Source: Sipunculus nudus
Taxonomy: Eukaryota; Annelida; Sipuncula; Golfingiida; Sipunculidae
Length of the DNA stretch: 64,000 nucleotides
Direction: 5' to 3'
Assembly: GCA_026874595.1 (NCBI GenBank)
Contig: CM049318.1
Span: 57,455,750 to 57,519,749 of the forward strand
Under the pieces are notes generated by a model. That model saw nothing but the letters and a program-made list of their open reading frames with translations. It was not told where the DNA came from and made no database searches. Each line of letters begins with the position of its first letter. Position 1 is the first letter of the stretch. This document shows positions 10,906-23,944 of the stretch, one piece after another. A program made the position numbers and the translations under genes.

Positions 10906-11030
10906 TGTTATATTCTGTGTGGGAGTAAACACAGTCCACGTGTGTCTATTTACCATAACAAGAATGATTGACTAAACGGTATAAGGACGATATTAATCTC
11001 TTTTATTAATGACGTAAAGACGTTGGTGGT
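10906..11030. repeat. Dispersed repeat family R1, partial copy
   Basis: GGGAGTAAACACAGTCCACG and GTCTATTTACCATAACAAGA match the opening part of the copies at 9841 and 37881. The second half is missing. Confidence 0.45.
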
Positions 11031-11693
11031 TGCAATGCGCGTGGCTTTGTTCTTCAACAATATGGATTTCTTTGAAAAAATTTAAAAAAATGAAAAAAGA
11101 ACGTTCTTCCAAATAGAAGTGCAAAATCGATATGAATTTGTAAAAGCTTAAATATATGGTATTTTAACCAAAAATTGGAAACATCTTACAGGCACGGAAG
11201 AATGGTCCTAGCTGGATTTTAATTTTTTTTTGCATTATGGTTGAAAATGTTCCTACAACGTCAAATCAGTCTCAATGATTATACCCAGTATCAGACCTTT
11301 CACACAACACTTGCGACACCTATCGACAATGACTGACAGTGAATGTTCAAGGCAGTCAAAAAACAAGAATGATAGTATTTCAAATGATTAAATGGAATTA
11401 ACAAATTAATATCTAAGAGCGCGGTTCCTATCAGGGTTCTCTTTTTGTGGAACGGATTTCTCTTTCTGCAGGCTTGATGGGAATACTTTACCCAACAGTC
11501 GAGATTCCCTCACAAACGAGTGCGCCTTTCAGGGGTTCTTCCATGTAACACACCCACGGAATTCTGAGGATGTACATAGTACCTAGGTAGAGAAGCATTA
11601 AAAAACAATTTAGGTGCTTACCTCAAAAAACAACATTACACGCAGTGCGCCTGCATGCTCTTGGCAAGAGGTCTATATCTGATACTTAGTATA
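11031..11693. other. Non-coding sequence, no gene seen
   Basis: AT-rich first half and a mixed second half. No repeat ends or frames of note. Confidence 0.35.
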
Positions 11694-12076
11694 AAGGGGC
11701 GTCAATATGGGGGGGGGGGAATGGGGTTATAAATATCCCCCACTTTTTGGCAAGGGGGGATGGTCAATGTAATCATCCCCTCCCCCCTCTTATCAGAGAA
11801 TAATATTATAATATTGCAAATGAAATATATAAATATATATTTACTAAAATATGTTATATCTAAATATTGCTTAGAATTCACAAAGTAACTTATTGTCTAA
11901 AACATTATTTATAATTATTTGAAATATGATTAAGTATATATATATAATAATAATAAGTATATATATATGAAAATGTCACTCACAAGACGCTGAAAAAGGT
12001 ATACATATCTATATCTATATATATATATATATATACTAAGTCATCCCCCACCCTGGAAGAAAAATTGACGCCACTG
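11694..12076. mobile_element. hAT-like MITE, degraded copy
   Basis: AAGGGGCGTCAATATGG at the left is mirrored by AAAATTGACGCCACTG at the right. The interior (a GCAAATGAAATATA segment, TCTAAAACATTATTT, a TA microsatellite, and TCATCCCCCACCCTGG) runs parallel to the better-preserved copy at 35541-35990. No clean 8-bp duplication remains. Confidence 0.65.
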
Positions 12077-13793
12077 CTGATTTACCATTTTATTTGATCT
12101 CTTAAGGCTAACCTTTGTTCCGAGAGTGGAAGTGAAAGAGGCATGGTAACAAATTACTCTTACTATTAAACTTGATACAAGCCATTAAGTTAAACAGCCC
12201 TTAGATATGATATGAAAACTTTGTCAGTATAATAGCTTTGCCTATCTTTTTACGCCGCGCCAGAGGACCAATTACACCACGCCACATTAAATAAAGGGAA
12301 AATTTTATGTGCCTTGGGGGTTTGTATGTTTAAGATAATTGAAAATGCAATAAAATGGAGATGATAGTCGTCTCAGATGAACGATGACAAATCAACCGCA
12401 CTGCATGGTGGGATGGTCAATTATGTCTCCCTATGAAGATTATCTCGATGTAAGTATTACCTAATTAAGCATGTTATAAAGCACTAAATTAACAAATGGA
12501 CCAGGTGCAATTGATATTTATAAGCTGTTTTGCCAAACAATGGACTTGCATTCAGCTAAAGCGGAGGACCGAACATTGTTAGATAATTCTCCCATATTGT
12601 CCAAATGCGGTTGACTCGGTGACTCATTGTAAGACGGAGTATAGAAGTTCCCAGCATCCCATGCATGGCTAATGGACTTGTACCCAGGGGACCATATATT
12701 TCCTTAAAGTGTCCATTATGAGTCCCAAGACGATTGTGTACAGAAATAATCACAGATGAAACAGTTTCATTTTAAACATTTATTCTTCTGCTGTAGTATT
12801 TCTTTTGACCGTCGTGTTATTCTCCTTTCCCTTTTTATACATTAAACATATGTATAAATGTATATAAGTATACATCAGTGATTCCTCAGTACTGCCAGGC
12901 TTTAGAAGCGCCTGTAGCTATATCATTTCTCGTTTTGTAAAACCGTTATATAAAGATCTCCTGTGGGAACGCAGTTTGGTTTGGGTAGGTATAGTAAATA
13001 GGACCTGGTGCTTTTTCTTGTACGTATTCAAGCTGGTATAACTGATACCGATGGCAAGAAGGTTTAACTCCTCCCACTCTTAGAAAACAACCTACATGCT
13101 CTGTCAGCGGGCTATACAAAGTATATGGTTATATAATCAGGAGAACTGTGATTTGTTCCCAAGACTGGAACCATGGTCTAGAACTTGAGTCTCCATTTAC
13201 AAGATAATTACAGAAAAACGATCAAAAGAAATAGTCTTTGAAAGTCACGTGATATATAATTTACAAACAATTCCGCAAATAACGGAAGTAATATCCAGTT
13301 ACTGGACATAAGTGTCTGTAGTTTTGTTTACTTACAACACGGTTTTGCCATTTACGTGTCAGTTTGTTTTACATAATAATCATTTTTCAAATAAAAATAC
13401 CCACATATATTAAAAGATCATTCTCTACTTGTAGTGAGGGTTAAACAAACCTATCAAAGGTGTCTTGTTATATGTAACTCAGCTAGAAAACCGTGTATCT
13501 GACATATTTGTCACGACTTTGAAACTTGATTCTTAAAGAGGGAACTGGGTGTAAGACAGGATTATCGGCATTTACCATAAACGTTGCCATTATGAACGGC
13601 TATTTCGTCATTTTCAAACTGGGTTAGTATGAGCTTGGGAAAACAACAACAAGCCGTGTAGGACAAAGCAGACATTTCAGACCCGGCATGATGCGGCTAG
13701 GTTACAACTTCCATACAATTAGGTTAGGCAGATATGATTTCCTCATTGACCTTTCAGGTGTAGTAAATGCAAAACACTTGCTTATATTCGTGT
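12077..13793. other. Non-coding sequence, no gene seen
   Basis: Mixed AT-rich DNA without a convincing frame. About 12560-12760 is somewhat GC-richer, but its minus frame has no recognisable domain. Confidence 0.35.
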
Positions 13794-13832
13794 CGCGAGT
13801 GCAACGCACTCGCGGGGGGGGGGGGGGGGGGG
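13794..13832. repeat. Perfect 9-bp hairpin abutting a G19 tract
   Basis: CGCGAGTGC (13794-13802) and GCACTCGCG (13806-13814) pair perfectly around the loop AAC. The last G of the stem begins a run of 19 G to 13832. Confidence 0.8.
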
Positions 13833-15166
13833 TTGTTAAGTTTCAAACGGTCACATATGGGTAATTTTGTATCAAAAAGTCTTCACGGTTAAAACTCTTC
13901 AGCTAAATAATATACCAAGAAATACCAGGAAACCAAGTCTACGGTCTTCAGGTTTCGGAGGGAATAAGTGACGGCCACGTATTTAGCGAAGGCGCCCATT
14001 ATAAATGTGTGTGTTTTTAAACAATCTTAGAGTTTTTTTGTATAAAAATCCTCTAACCGCGTCTGTTTAGAGTTCGAAATACAGAAAGAACATGGCTACC
14101 GTTTTATTGGCTACAGCAAAATGCACTAGCGTTGTCTCAAATGGTGACCGAACCTTTCACCCGATGTTTAGTTTGTCCTAATATGTCTACAGACAAGACT
14201 TGACGTGACATGGTCCTATATTGCAGCGAATGAAAGGCAACCTTTGATGTTAACGAACACGTAATAACCAGTCTGGGCCAAAGGAAATATGGCCCCTCTT
14301 TGATGGAAGGCTGTCCTTTGTATCTTTTTATTTTTCAGACAAACGGGCGCGTGAATAGACTTCCTCCCGCGACTTTACGGTGTATTGGCCCTGTTTAAAC
14401 TGGGTTGGGTACTGTAACTGTTCTATCGTGTTCTTTAGCGGTACTTCCCTGACTGGGGTAAGTGCTGGAGTACTTCATTTCTGAATTGCCCAGGACCGTT
14501 TAATATTTACTGAAATGGCCAAGAACGTATACTAGAATCTTGCGCGTCATAGAAAACAATATACTTCCCGGATTCATTTCACAGAAACGGAAATTTAATA
14601 ACATCATCCCGACGACGCCCGACCGGAAGTACCCCATTGCCGCGTTTCCAGTTTCCTGTAAAACATCCGTAAATTTCAGCATTCAGGAATAGCTTTCATG
14701 TCGGTGCCCGCCTCTGAATGACTGGCAGTTACATAATACAGGTCTACAGAATACCGTGTTAGTCATCACTTTGCCATATATATATAGTATAACAATTAGA
14801 GGTTATTTATCGCGGAGCGTACCTATATTCCTCTGTACCTTTTTTTTCTCCTGGTACCTATATATGTTCCACAAAGAAATACCTAATATTAATAGGTAAA
14901 GCCGCTTTTCATCATTAAGCTAAAACATACTTCTTGTTAAGCAAGGGAATGGTACGATATTCCCCGATATTCATTAAATAGCTTCTCTGTGGAAAGAGTT
15001 TGAAGAAATACATTTTTTACCTTAATATATCCAAAATCAACTGAATTAATTCATTGCTTTGCTCCTCTACATGTGGTACCTAGTCTGTTCGTTTCGTCCC
15101 ACAAACGCAACAAACTTTTGTTATTTAATTCTTAACACAATATATGTTACTGTCCTGTAACAGCAA
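13833..15166. other. Non-coding sequence, no gene seen
   Basis: About 14090-14700 is GC-richer and unique-looking (around GGGCGCGTGAATAGACTTCC). The 60-codon minus frame there has no recognisable domain. Confidence 0.35.
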
Positions 15167-16517
15167 ACAAAACATCTAAATCTGGGGAAAATTTGTAACG
15201 CAGAAAATAGGTAACGGGAAACAGAGTGCTGACCCAAATTATCTTTCAGCCAGAAGATGTTTTAGCATGCGCTTGTTAGTCTTCTATTTTGTCTGTTAGC
15301 AACGTTACTGAAAACTTTATCAACGGATGTTATAATGGAGGGTTAGAGTAATACACAAAGAACAATGTATTAAGTTGTGTAGGTAATAATATAATTAACC
15401 ATAATATGGTTTTGTTTATAGGAATCTTTATCATTGCGAGATGTTTTTGCTCAGATGAATAAACTTCAGTCTGAGCTATAGCGATCATTCTTTGTCCGTC
15501 TTCCGCCTGCCTGTTTGTATGTCTCTCCGTCTGTCCGTCCGTTAACAGGACACAAATCGTTAGACCTAGACGCCTCTTATTTGGAATCAAGAGCGGTCCT
15601 TGAAACCAATTAACCTTAAAACTTGGTAATCTTTTACTGCAATCAATATTCTCCGCGTTATTTTGCATGTTTGGGCACCGCGAAATAATAAATATCATGT
15701 ATCTCTATAATAACTACATGGATTGCAGTGAATCGTGCTTTGGATATTGATCATGAATAGTTTGATCAGTTCCCTAAAACAAATGGCGCCACCTATATTT
15801 TTCTATTTTCACGCATTTTTCCCTATTTATTAGACTTCCAAATTACTGCAAGGTTTCTCAGCTGCGGTTTCATCTGGTGCCATGAAACCACGTGTTCATC
15901 GATCATAACTAGTTTCATCAGTTCCTTTGGACTGGTGGCGCCACCAGCATTTTTTTCTAACTTGTACCATTTCTTTAAATTTTTTAGGCCGTCAATGCAA
16001 TTTTTTGCTATATTTTTTAGACTGCCATATTACATCGACGGTCTCAGTTTCTCAACTGCGGTTTCAGCTAGTGTTCTAAAAACATGGTTTATTTATTATA
16101 TCTCCAACACTTGAATTTCAAGAGTCAGCTCTGTGGAACTCTACGATTATTCGGACCACTTTGAAAAACTGAAGATTTTTCCCTTAAATTTTTTACAATA
16201 ATATTTTCTGCCACATTCACGGGGGAGTCTATAAAAGGAGGCCTTGACCTTGAACTTCAAGGTCATATCTGTGGGAATCTATGATAATTGTGAACCCTAA
16301 AACATTTGAAGTACTGTATTGAAGATTTTCCTCTTCAAAACTGAGAGATCAATTGTTTTTACCATTTTTTGGAGGAGTTTCCAAACTGGAGGGCTTGTTC
16401 TTTGACAAGATAAAAACTAGTTACCTTGACCTTGATCAACAAGATGAAATCAGCTGAATTATTGTTAATCATTTTTAGGATTTTTGTGAACTTATCATTA
16501 TTAATGGGTCACTTGTT
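15167..16517. repeat. 1.35-kb tandem duplication, first copy
   Basis: Starts ACAAAACATCTAAATCTGGG and repeats immediately at 16518. It contains a GTCTGTCCGTCCG tract, two diverged ~160-bp subunits (each with TGGCGCCACC, TTTTTAGACT or TTATTAGACT, and TCARCTGCGGTTTCA) and TGACCTTGA/TCAAGGTCA inverted motifs near 16250. This internal make-up is pearl-like. A 122-codon minus frame is present identically in both copies, but its sequence is just the GTCC tract and flanks in translation. Confidence 0.9.
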
Positions 16518-17875
16518 ACAAAACATCTAAATCTGGGGAAAATTTGTAACGCAGAAAATAGGTAACGGGAAACAGAGTGCTGACCCAAATTATCTTTCAG
16601 CCAGAAGATGTTTTAGCATGCGCTTGTTAGTCTTCTATTTTGTCTGTTAGCAACGTTACTGAAAACTTTATCAACGGATGTTATAATGGAGGGTTAGAGT
16701 AATACACAAAGAACAATGTATTAAGTTGTGTAGGTAATAATATAATTAACCATAATATGGTTTTGTTTATAGGAATCTTTATCATTGCGAGATGTTTTTG
16801 CTCAGATGAATAAACTTCAGTCTGAGCTATAGCGATCATTCTTTGTCCGTCTTCCGCCTGCCTGTTTGTATGTCTCTCCGTCTGTCCGTCCGTTAACAGG
16901 ACACAAATCGTTAGACCTAGACGCCTCTTATTTGGAATCAAGAGCGGTCCTTGAAACCAATTAACCTTAAAACTTGGTAATCTTTTACTGCAATCAATAT
17001 TCTCCGCGTTATTTTGCATGTTTGGGCACCGCGAAATAATAAATATCATGTATCTCTATAATAACTACATGGATTGCAGTGAATCGTGCTTTGGATATTG
17101 ATCATGAATAGTTTGATCAGTTCCCTAAAACAAATGGCGCCACCTATATTTTTCTATTTTCACGCATTTTTCCCTATTTATCAGACTTCCAAATTACTGC
17201 AAGGTTTCTCAGCTGCGGTTTCATCTGGTGCCATGAAACCACGTGTTCATCGATCATAACTAGTTTCATCAGTTCCTTTGGACTGGTGGCGCCACCAGTA
17301 TTTTTTTCTAACTTGTATCATTTCTTTAAATTTTTTAGGCCGTCAATGCAATTTTTTGCTATATTTTTTAGACTGCCATATTACATCGACGGTCTCAGTT
17401 TCTCAACTGCGGTTTCAGCTAGTGTTCTAAAAACATGGTTTATTTATTATATCTCCAACACTTGAATTTCAAGAGTCAGCTCTGTGGAACTCTACGATTA
17501 TTCGGACCCTTTAAACTTTGAAAAACTGAAGATTTTTCCCTTAAATTTTTTACAATAATATTTTCTGCCACATTCACGGGGGAGTCTATAAAAGGAGGCC
17601 TTGACCTTGAACTTCAAGGTCATATCTGTGGGAATCTATGATAATTGTGAACCCTAAAACATTTGAAGTACTGTATTGAAGATTTTCCTCTTCAAAACTG
17701 AGAGATCAATTGTTTTTACCATTTTTTGGAGGAGTTTCCAAACTGGAGGGCTTGTTCTTTGACAAGATAAAAACTAGTTACCTTGACCTTGATCAACAAG
17801 ATGAAATCAGCTGAATTATTGTTAATCATTTTTAGGATTTTTGTGAACTTATCATTATTAATGGGTCACTTGTTA
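16518..17875. repeat. 1.35-kb tandem duplication, second copy
   Basis: Differs from the first copy, by my reading, at three single bases (TTATCAGAC for TTATTAGAC, CCAGTATT for CCAGCATT, TTGTATCATT for TTGTACCATT) and at one complex site, GGACCCTTTAAACTTTG for GGACCACTTTG (net +6). That is about 99.7% identity. It ends GTCACTTGTTA, where the first copy runs straight into the second. Confidence 0.9.
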
Positions 17876-18149
17876 TCAGCAGATAGCACAGCGCTGGGAA
17901 TGCGGATCTATGAAACCAGACCGCATTGAACCGGATCGGAGAGCTATTTAGGTGATTTGCGGATGGCAAAAACAACCACATTTCCTAACAGAGCTTCAGG
18001 GTCAGGTCACTGGGTGTAGCTTAAATAAACTGGCAAATTCCTATTGACTGGTGTACTTCCATTATCAGAAGAGGCACGCGAAAGTTTGCCCGTCAGAAAA
18101 TATTACGTATATAGGGAAACAGATCGTACAAATTGGGCACCAATGATGT
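17876..18149. other. Short unique non-coding stretch
   Basis: Contains GGGTCAGGTCACTGGGTG, a possible nuclear-receptor-type direct repeat. Nothing else is visible. Confidence 0.3.
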
Positions 18150-18490
18150 AGGACTCGAGTCCGGACTTGGGAGAGTCCACTATCTTAGGGACTCGGACTT
18201 TGACTCGAGGATTCTGGACTCGGACTTGTACTCGGACTCGGAGGTAAGGACTCGAGAATTAAGATCGAAAAAAATTAATCTGTTACATACCCTGACGACC
18301 AAAGCATGTGCGAACTACTTTATACAGCATATTAAAAAAACATGATTACAAATACAAGCTTCAACAGTTCATTGGTAGCCATATGCAATCAAGCAATACT
18401 ACATGATGATTTTTAAATTCCATATGAATTTCTTTAAATTAGTAAATTTGCATTGGACTTGGACTTAGCGGCAGCCGTCCAGCCAAACGT
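18150..18490. repeat. GGACTCG-rich dispersed repeat, copy 2
   Basis: ACTCGAGTCCGGACTTGG (about 18152) and GGACTCGGACTTTGACTCG (about 18189) are followed by ACTCGGACTCGGAGGTAAGG, an AT-rich middle and GGACTTGGACTT at about 18455. CATGTGCGAACTAC corresponds to CATGCGCGAGCTAC in copy 1. Confidence 0.6.
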
Positions 18491-19789
18491 CGATCTTTAA
18501 TGAGCTTATGACGTTGAGGTGGCAGCACAAGCTATAGGGTTCTGAACAATACAAATAAATTAAAAGAACACACTGTCTTATTTAAAAATTATGAATACCT
18601 TATGAGGTCTAATATGAATTTAAATATGATTTTAATAAGAAATCTAATATGATTATAAATCCTACTTTGTACGAACAGATACAAGCTTAAATATGCATTA
18701 GTCTGTTCTCCATATTTGCTGTCAGGCAGGTTATCCCCACATATGACAACACCGATCACCCTTGTTTATCTGAAGACAAAGACAATCACAGATGTATTGG
18801 CTATTTGCACAACCAAATTACAGTCCTGCAAGAAATAGATTGAGGGAACTTGGCTGCCAGGTTGCATTAATGTAAGACAGGGCGTCCGTCAATTCTTCCA
18901 GTTGCCTATCCTCAAGAGCCTGAAGGATAGAAAACGGAGCAACTTTATTGCACTGACATGTGTCTTGTCCTTGCTCTTCACTGTTGGAGGAAATAAACTA
19001 CCTATCACAGGACCAGCCAGCGTGTCCGTATGGATATTGTCTTTTGCGGGGGGGGGGGGGGGGGGGGGGGCTTTCATAAATATATGGCAAGAATTGACTT
19101 TAAAATTATGTTCGATGATTGTAAGAAATAAAACGATCGATGGATTGATTATCAATAGATCATATTAGATTCCTTATATATTACCGAGAAATCCACTGTA
19201 TAGAATTATATTGGAAATTATCGGCTGAGTAAATTCTGTCTATCCTGTAAATCACACTGAAAGGTCAAGGTGACTGCCTGATTGGTGACACTTTGTCGCT
19301 GTATAAGATTTAGTTTAATGCTCTCGGTATATTTGTGTCCTCTATTTCTTACATGTCTCATAGGGTTAGATTTTTTTCTGGATAACAAGGTTTCTTTGCA
19401 CTTGCATACATGATCGTTTTTGATCAATTATGTAAAAATGCAACAAATTTAGTCGATTATGAAAGAAAACTATAAACTGACACACCAATAATATATATTA
19501 CCCATAGCCACTACAAAATAAAAACAGAGCAGTGAGGATTAAAGTAATTCATGTTTCTATTAATGGAAGATGTACATGTTGACTTTGGTTCCTAAGTACT
19601 GAGCTTGAATATAAAACCCCTTATCGTGGTATGTCTTAAATATTAATAAATGACTTGATATAGAATACAGGTCAAGTTTAGTTAATTCAAATAGATCCAG
19701 TCCATATGAGGGGTCGGCGATCAACCAAGCGAGCAGAAGGATAGCCTCGAGCGCCAACCGTCGTCGTGATAATAGTGAGTGGTTATGGG
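18491..19789. other. Non-coding sequence with a G23 tract
   Basis: A run of 23 G occupies 19048-19070, among the longest homopolymers here. The overlapping frames on both strands through it are glycine/proline by-products. ACCTTATGAGGTCTAATATG near 18598 resembles ACTTTATGGGGTCTAATATG near 33997. Confidence 0.45.
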
Positions 19790-20232
19790 TTAAAGTGGCC
19801 CATTCACCTGTATATGACATGTATAAAGTAAATTTAAACCCTTGGAGCTTTTATAAAAATAGGCCATGAAACATAGATACCACTGCACGCAGGCTGCTTG
19901 TTTTGTTTATATCAACGTGTTTATAATATTTGGGGCCCGCCAAAATAATACAAATACATTCAACAAGGGCATCAAGTCAGATATGACAGGGCTTTGCCAA
20001 TAGAGTTTGCAACAAGTATGCAACCAACACCTTAGGTTATATGTTTTTCCCGTTTGTCAACATTGCTGTGTTTACAAACATGTTGTTGATAAACAAGTTC
20101 ATACATCCTTCACGAAGGTGTTATAAGAACTTTCCACAACCAAAATTACCCTGAGATCATTATTATATACACAGAGGAAGCCAGAAATCACATAAATTCC
20201 TTTTTAAAAAGTAGGTGAATGGGCAACTTTAA
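19790..20232 (-). mobile_element. TTAA-flanked MITE, copy 2 (inverted)
   Basis: On the minus strand this copy starts TTAAAGTTGCCCATTCACCT and ends AGGTGAATGGGCCACTTTAA, giving the clearest terminal inverted repeats of the family (about 20 bp with few mismatches). Internal motifs match copy 1 in order. A short internal deletion relative to copy 1 lies around the GGTTGCATACTTGTTGC segment. Confidence 0.8.
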
Positions 20233-22201
20233 GTAGATGACGATCTTGAAAATCTGTTAATGGTCACAAATAAATATCAGGGGCAGCTCTGTCACTTGTT
20301 ACTCTTACTCTATGGGTTTTTTTTTATATCAGCCGTATTGAAGAATCATTGGCAGAAGAAGAAAAAAGAAAAAAGACCAAACAAATTTCGAGCGTATAGT
20401 TTTGAATCCCCCCACCACCAAACAGTTGGGGGCTCGTGGGGGTATTTACCATCCCCACCCCCCCATCCGTGCCTGAATAGCACCATGGGTTATTTACGTA
20501 GCTTTTGTTATCTGACCCGCATTTAGAAATTTCCTGATCGAATTTACGTGCAGGTTCGTCAACAACAAAAAACAGGAAATACGATTTTCAAGTCTCTAGA
20601 TCCAGTCTATTTCGGCGTAACACTAAGAAAAAAGAAAGGTGAAAATATGTCACATAACCTGAATAGCTGACAGCATGAACACACACACACACGGAGACAT
20701 ATGTTACACAGAACAAATCTGTTTATTTGGGACATTTATAAACGAAAACTCCTTAAACCATGGCCTCGTGTGTTATACACAATTTATGAGTCAATATCCT
20801 GCAGAGGCAACGCAACCAGCGCTTCACTTGGACGGATTCATCCAACAGTATTTCACGGACCAATGCCAGCCGGTTTACGAGTGTATTTGGATTGGTCTTG
20901 GAAAACTAATCGTATTTATTGATACATCTTGGGGAGGAATCTAGAGCAGGGATTTCAGGCTAAGTATCCATATGTGCGAACCTTTTAACCTTAAATTGCC
21001 TTTGAAGGAGAATTTACTTGATTAAAATGTATGGAAACGACCCCGACCCTGAAGCTGCTAAACGACGCAATTTATCTGCATTGATCTAAAATCCTCTCTT
21101 CTTGAAGTATTTATTGGTTCTCAAGCGTAATTTAGTCAAACAAGAGCAGATAAAGTGCTCTTACTGACTTTGTTAATGATTTTTTTTTTCATTTCTTCTT
21201 GATTCTTCAACAATATAAGAGAAGCCTGAATTTTAAAATGGGGATAACATGTTTTTGGGCGTTATAATAAAAAATTCTCAATGAGCAGTTTTGTTGTGGT
21301 GATTTCTGGAATACAAGGGTCTATATATATATGGCTTTATTAGGTGTAATCAACATGGAGTCGGTAAATAGTCTGACATACGACTTGAACAACTTTCCTT
21401 TTCCTTTGGCCACACTACGGTTGATGTATAATAGAAGGAAAGACGTTAGTTTTAGAGCCACGGAGATTTATGCAAGTTAGCCCTCTACGGTACGCGTGTT
21501 AGAGCATTCTTAATCTAAAGAATTAGTCATCCCGTTCAATTAAGATTTGATCGGACCCTTCCATGCCGGCATAGGAAAATATAATAAAACCTGATAAAGG
21601 GGGCCATATTTTACTCATCCGACTTTCAGGCTGTCCCTTACAAGTAATTCTTATTTAAAGGCGGGACTAATGCATCGCTGCCGCGATTGACATTTGCGTG
21701 AAGAGGCCACTCGTGTCTGTACGGTAATGGTTGTGAGGCGGGTAGAGCGACACGCCGTCCATCTGTTGACCCATAAGTCTGCCACTTCCGGTCTGCCGCG
21801 TACTGGCGCTGATAGAACAGGCGGCCTAGAGTGGACTATCACTCATTCTCCAAGCAGAACGCTCCCCCGGCCCTGTCACCGTTATCGCCTCCTTGAAACA
21901 CGCTGATGATAGAAAAAGTATTGACAAAACCAGGTCAGATAGGCGACTCAGCGTTGACGTGACGCGGAATTATCTATTTCTGAACCACCCAAACAGGTTT
22001 TGGTTTTGAGTATTGTCTTGGATGCCCCTTTGCTCTCTGTAAACATGCGGAGAGAAATCTTTAACTTTGCCAGTGTTTACATCCTATTGTTCCTCATTAA
22101 CGTCTATTTTGTGAGGAGCGGGGATATCAAATTTTATTTCACGTCATAATGTTAGCATAGTTAGCGGACCTGAAATTAAGGTCCATATTTCTTCTGTATG
22201 T

Positions 22202-22205
<4 letters not shown>
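20233..22205. other. Non-coding sequence, several complex islands
   Basis: About 20660-20950 and 21650-21910 are unique, GC-richer stretches. The short frames in them (some on both strands) lack domains and splice context, so I leave them uncalled. Confidence 0.35.

Positions 22206-22248
<43 letters not shown>
22206..22248. repeat. (CT)n microsatellite
   Basis: An uninterrupted CT dinucleotide tract of about 21 units. Confidence 0.95.
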
Positions 22249-22251
<3 letters not shown>

Positions 22252-22979
22252 ATGTCTAAAATTCTCTTCTTTTGGTGTGCTCTAGTTTCGTCTTTACTTC
22301 GTTCACTCAGTACTTAAACATAGTCAATGAGGAAAGCCTATCATTATTTTGCAAATATCTGGAAGAACACAAAAGCTGATATCTATCTGTTAAATCGAAC
22401 AAATGAAATTCAGTGAAAACTTTGGACTAAATGAAAATAAACCCGTCCTGAAGAAAAAAAAAAAGGTTTCGAATGGAGATTATATATAGCAATTAAGTAA
22501 GTTGTTTTAAGCCATCTGTTGTGATATAAACCGGAAACCCAAATAGGAACCTCATCGTAAAAGACAAGCTGCTTTTTCTCATCTGAGAATTTTTTTTTCT
22601 GTTGATATATCAGACTCAAACACGTAGTGTCAGTTGTCACCACAGGTGAAAATCTATCGAAGGAAATTCTTGGCTAACGAGGAATATGGAAAGGGAATAA
22701 GTATTTACGCCCTCTAAAAATTAAAGTATATATAACATATGACGTTAAAGAAAAGTTTTATTCTGTTTGGAATATATTCAATGCAACAAAAAGGAAACAG
22801 CTGTATATATAAAAGCATAAACAATTAAGGGTCAATATGAGAGATGCAATGTCGTTACTCTGTATGTAATGGGAAAAAATATACAATCCTAACAGAAAAA
22901 AGTATAAATTTGTCTATAAAAAAGAATGAGAAAAAAAAATACTAAAAATGCTTCTAAAGCTTAAAGTATAAAAGTATTT
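22249..22979. other. AT-rich non-coding sequence
   Basis: Many AAAGTATA words occur from about 22720 onward, a motif that also peppers the R2 repeat next to it. No gene is visible. Confidence 0.35.
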
Positions 22980-23275
22980 ATATATTCAAGTTTTCCGTAT
23001 ATCCAGTAATTTTGTTAAAACATTGGTAAGATTGCAGAAAAAATCATCGCTAACAAAATACTTCTATTATTAAATATTGACAGAGCATTGAGAGTGCACT
23101 GGATTAGTTAAGTTAAACAACCTATAATCACTACCAGAAGATGACGATGTGAGGAAAAAAGTATAAACAGGCATTAACCCTAGAAAAATTATGAACAAAG
23201 TATAAAAAGAAGTCCCGCCTGCAAAAAGTATGTTACTATTAAAAAGTATAGGACGGTGGCACTTGAGGTATCAAT
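22980..23275. repeat. Dispersed repeat family R2, copy 1
   Basis: ATTGACAGAGCATTGAGAGT, CCTATAATCACTACCAGAAG, AAAAAGTATGTTACTATT and GGTGGCACTTGAGG parallel the 48725-49115 copy (ATTGACAGAGCATGTCAACT, CCTATAATCACCACCTGAAG, AAAAGGTATGCTATTTT, GCGGCACTGCATA). Element class unknown. Confidence 0.55.
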
Positions 23276-23944
23276 TCAAACTTTATCTATAGGAATAGCA
23301 ACAACTCACGGGATGTTACAATTTGATTATTACGCATGAGCATTTGTAAAAGAAATTACCGGAAATGATTCCAAATCAGTGACTGCAGCGGGTTTACCGA
23401 CTTGGAGTTAATGGCGGCTCAGACAGCCAACATACGCTGACATTATAATAAACAACTTCACCTTGAGAGGAGGGATTTAAGGCGTTAGCCTCATTGACAG
23501 TCCGAGGTGCCGACCCTTTGTGAACTCAATTGATCTGATGTATAATCAGGGTAGCATCACTAATTTACTTAATTTGAGGGCATCTGATAGCCAGTCGATC
23601 CTTGTTATTGAGACAATGGCACCAAGTCAACAAACCTATCAATAACATATTGCAGCACTCCCATCTATAGGGACATGTCTTTATCGAGAGGGTCAGCTGA
23701 TATTTATTTTAATTTCAAGTTTGTTTTGTTCAAGCTTGTAAATAGCTCTTCAGTTATAAAACCCGATTGATAGTGAAAATAAGATGTTTAAATGTGTTTG
23801 AATGTTAATTGGCCCGGTAGTAATATAATCTTATCTCCTAATGGAGGATTCATTTATATTTTGAGGAAACGCTGAGAATGGTATACTGTATTAAATGATA
23901 GCTGGGAGAACATAATATTTTATTGTCACGCTATCGGTCTCGGA
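23276..23944. other. Unique island, candidate conserved non-coding element
   Basis: Complex sequence with CATTGACAG, GTCAACAAACC (forkhead-like) and CCTATCAATA (Onecut-like) near 23490 and 23630. No coding frame. Conservation cannot be judged from one sequence. Confidence 0.3.

Noticed and set aside
15330-15698. 122-codon minus-strand frame, identical at 16681-17049
   Set aside because: Identity reflects the recent DNA duplication. The sequence is a repeat element containing a GTCC tract, with no recognised domain.
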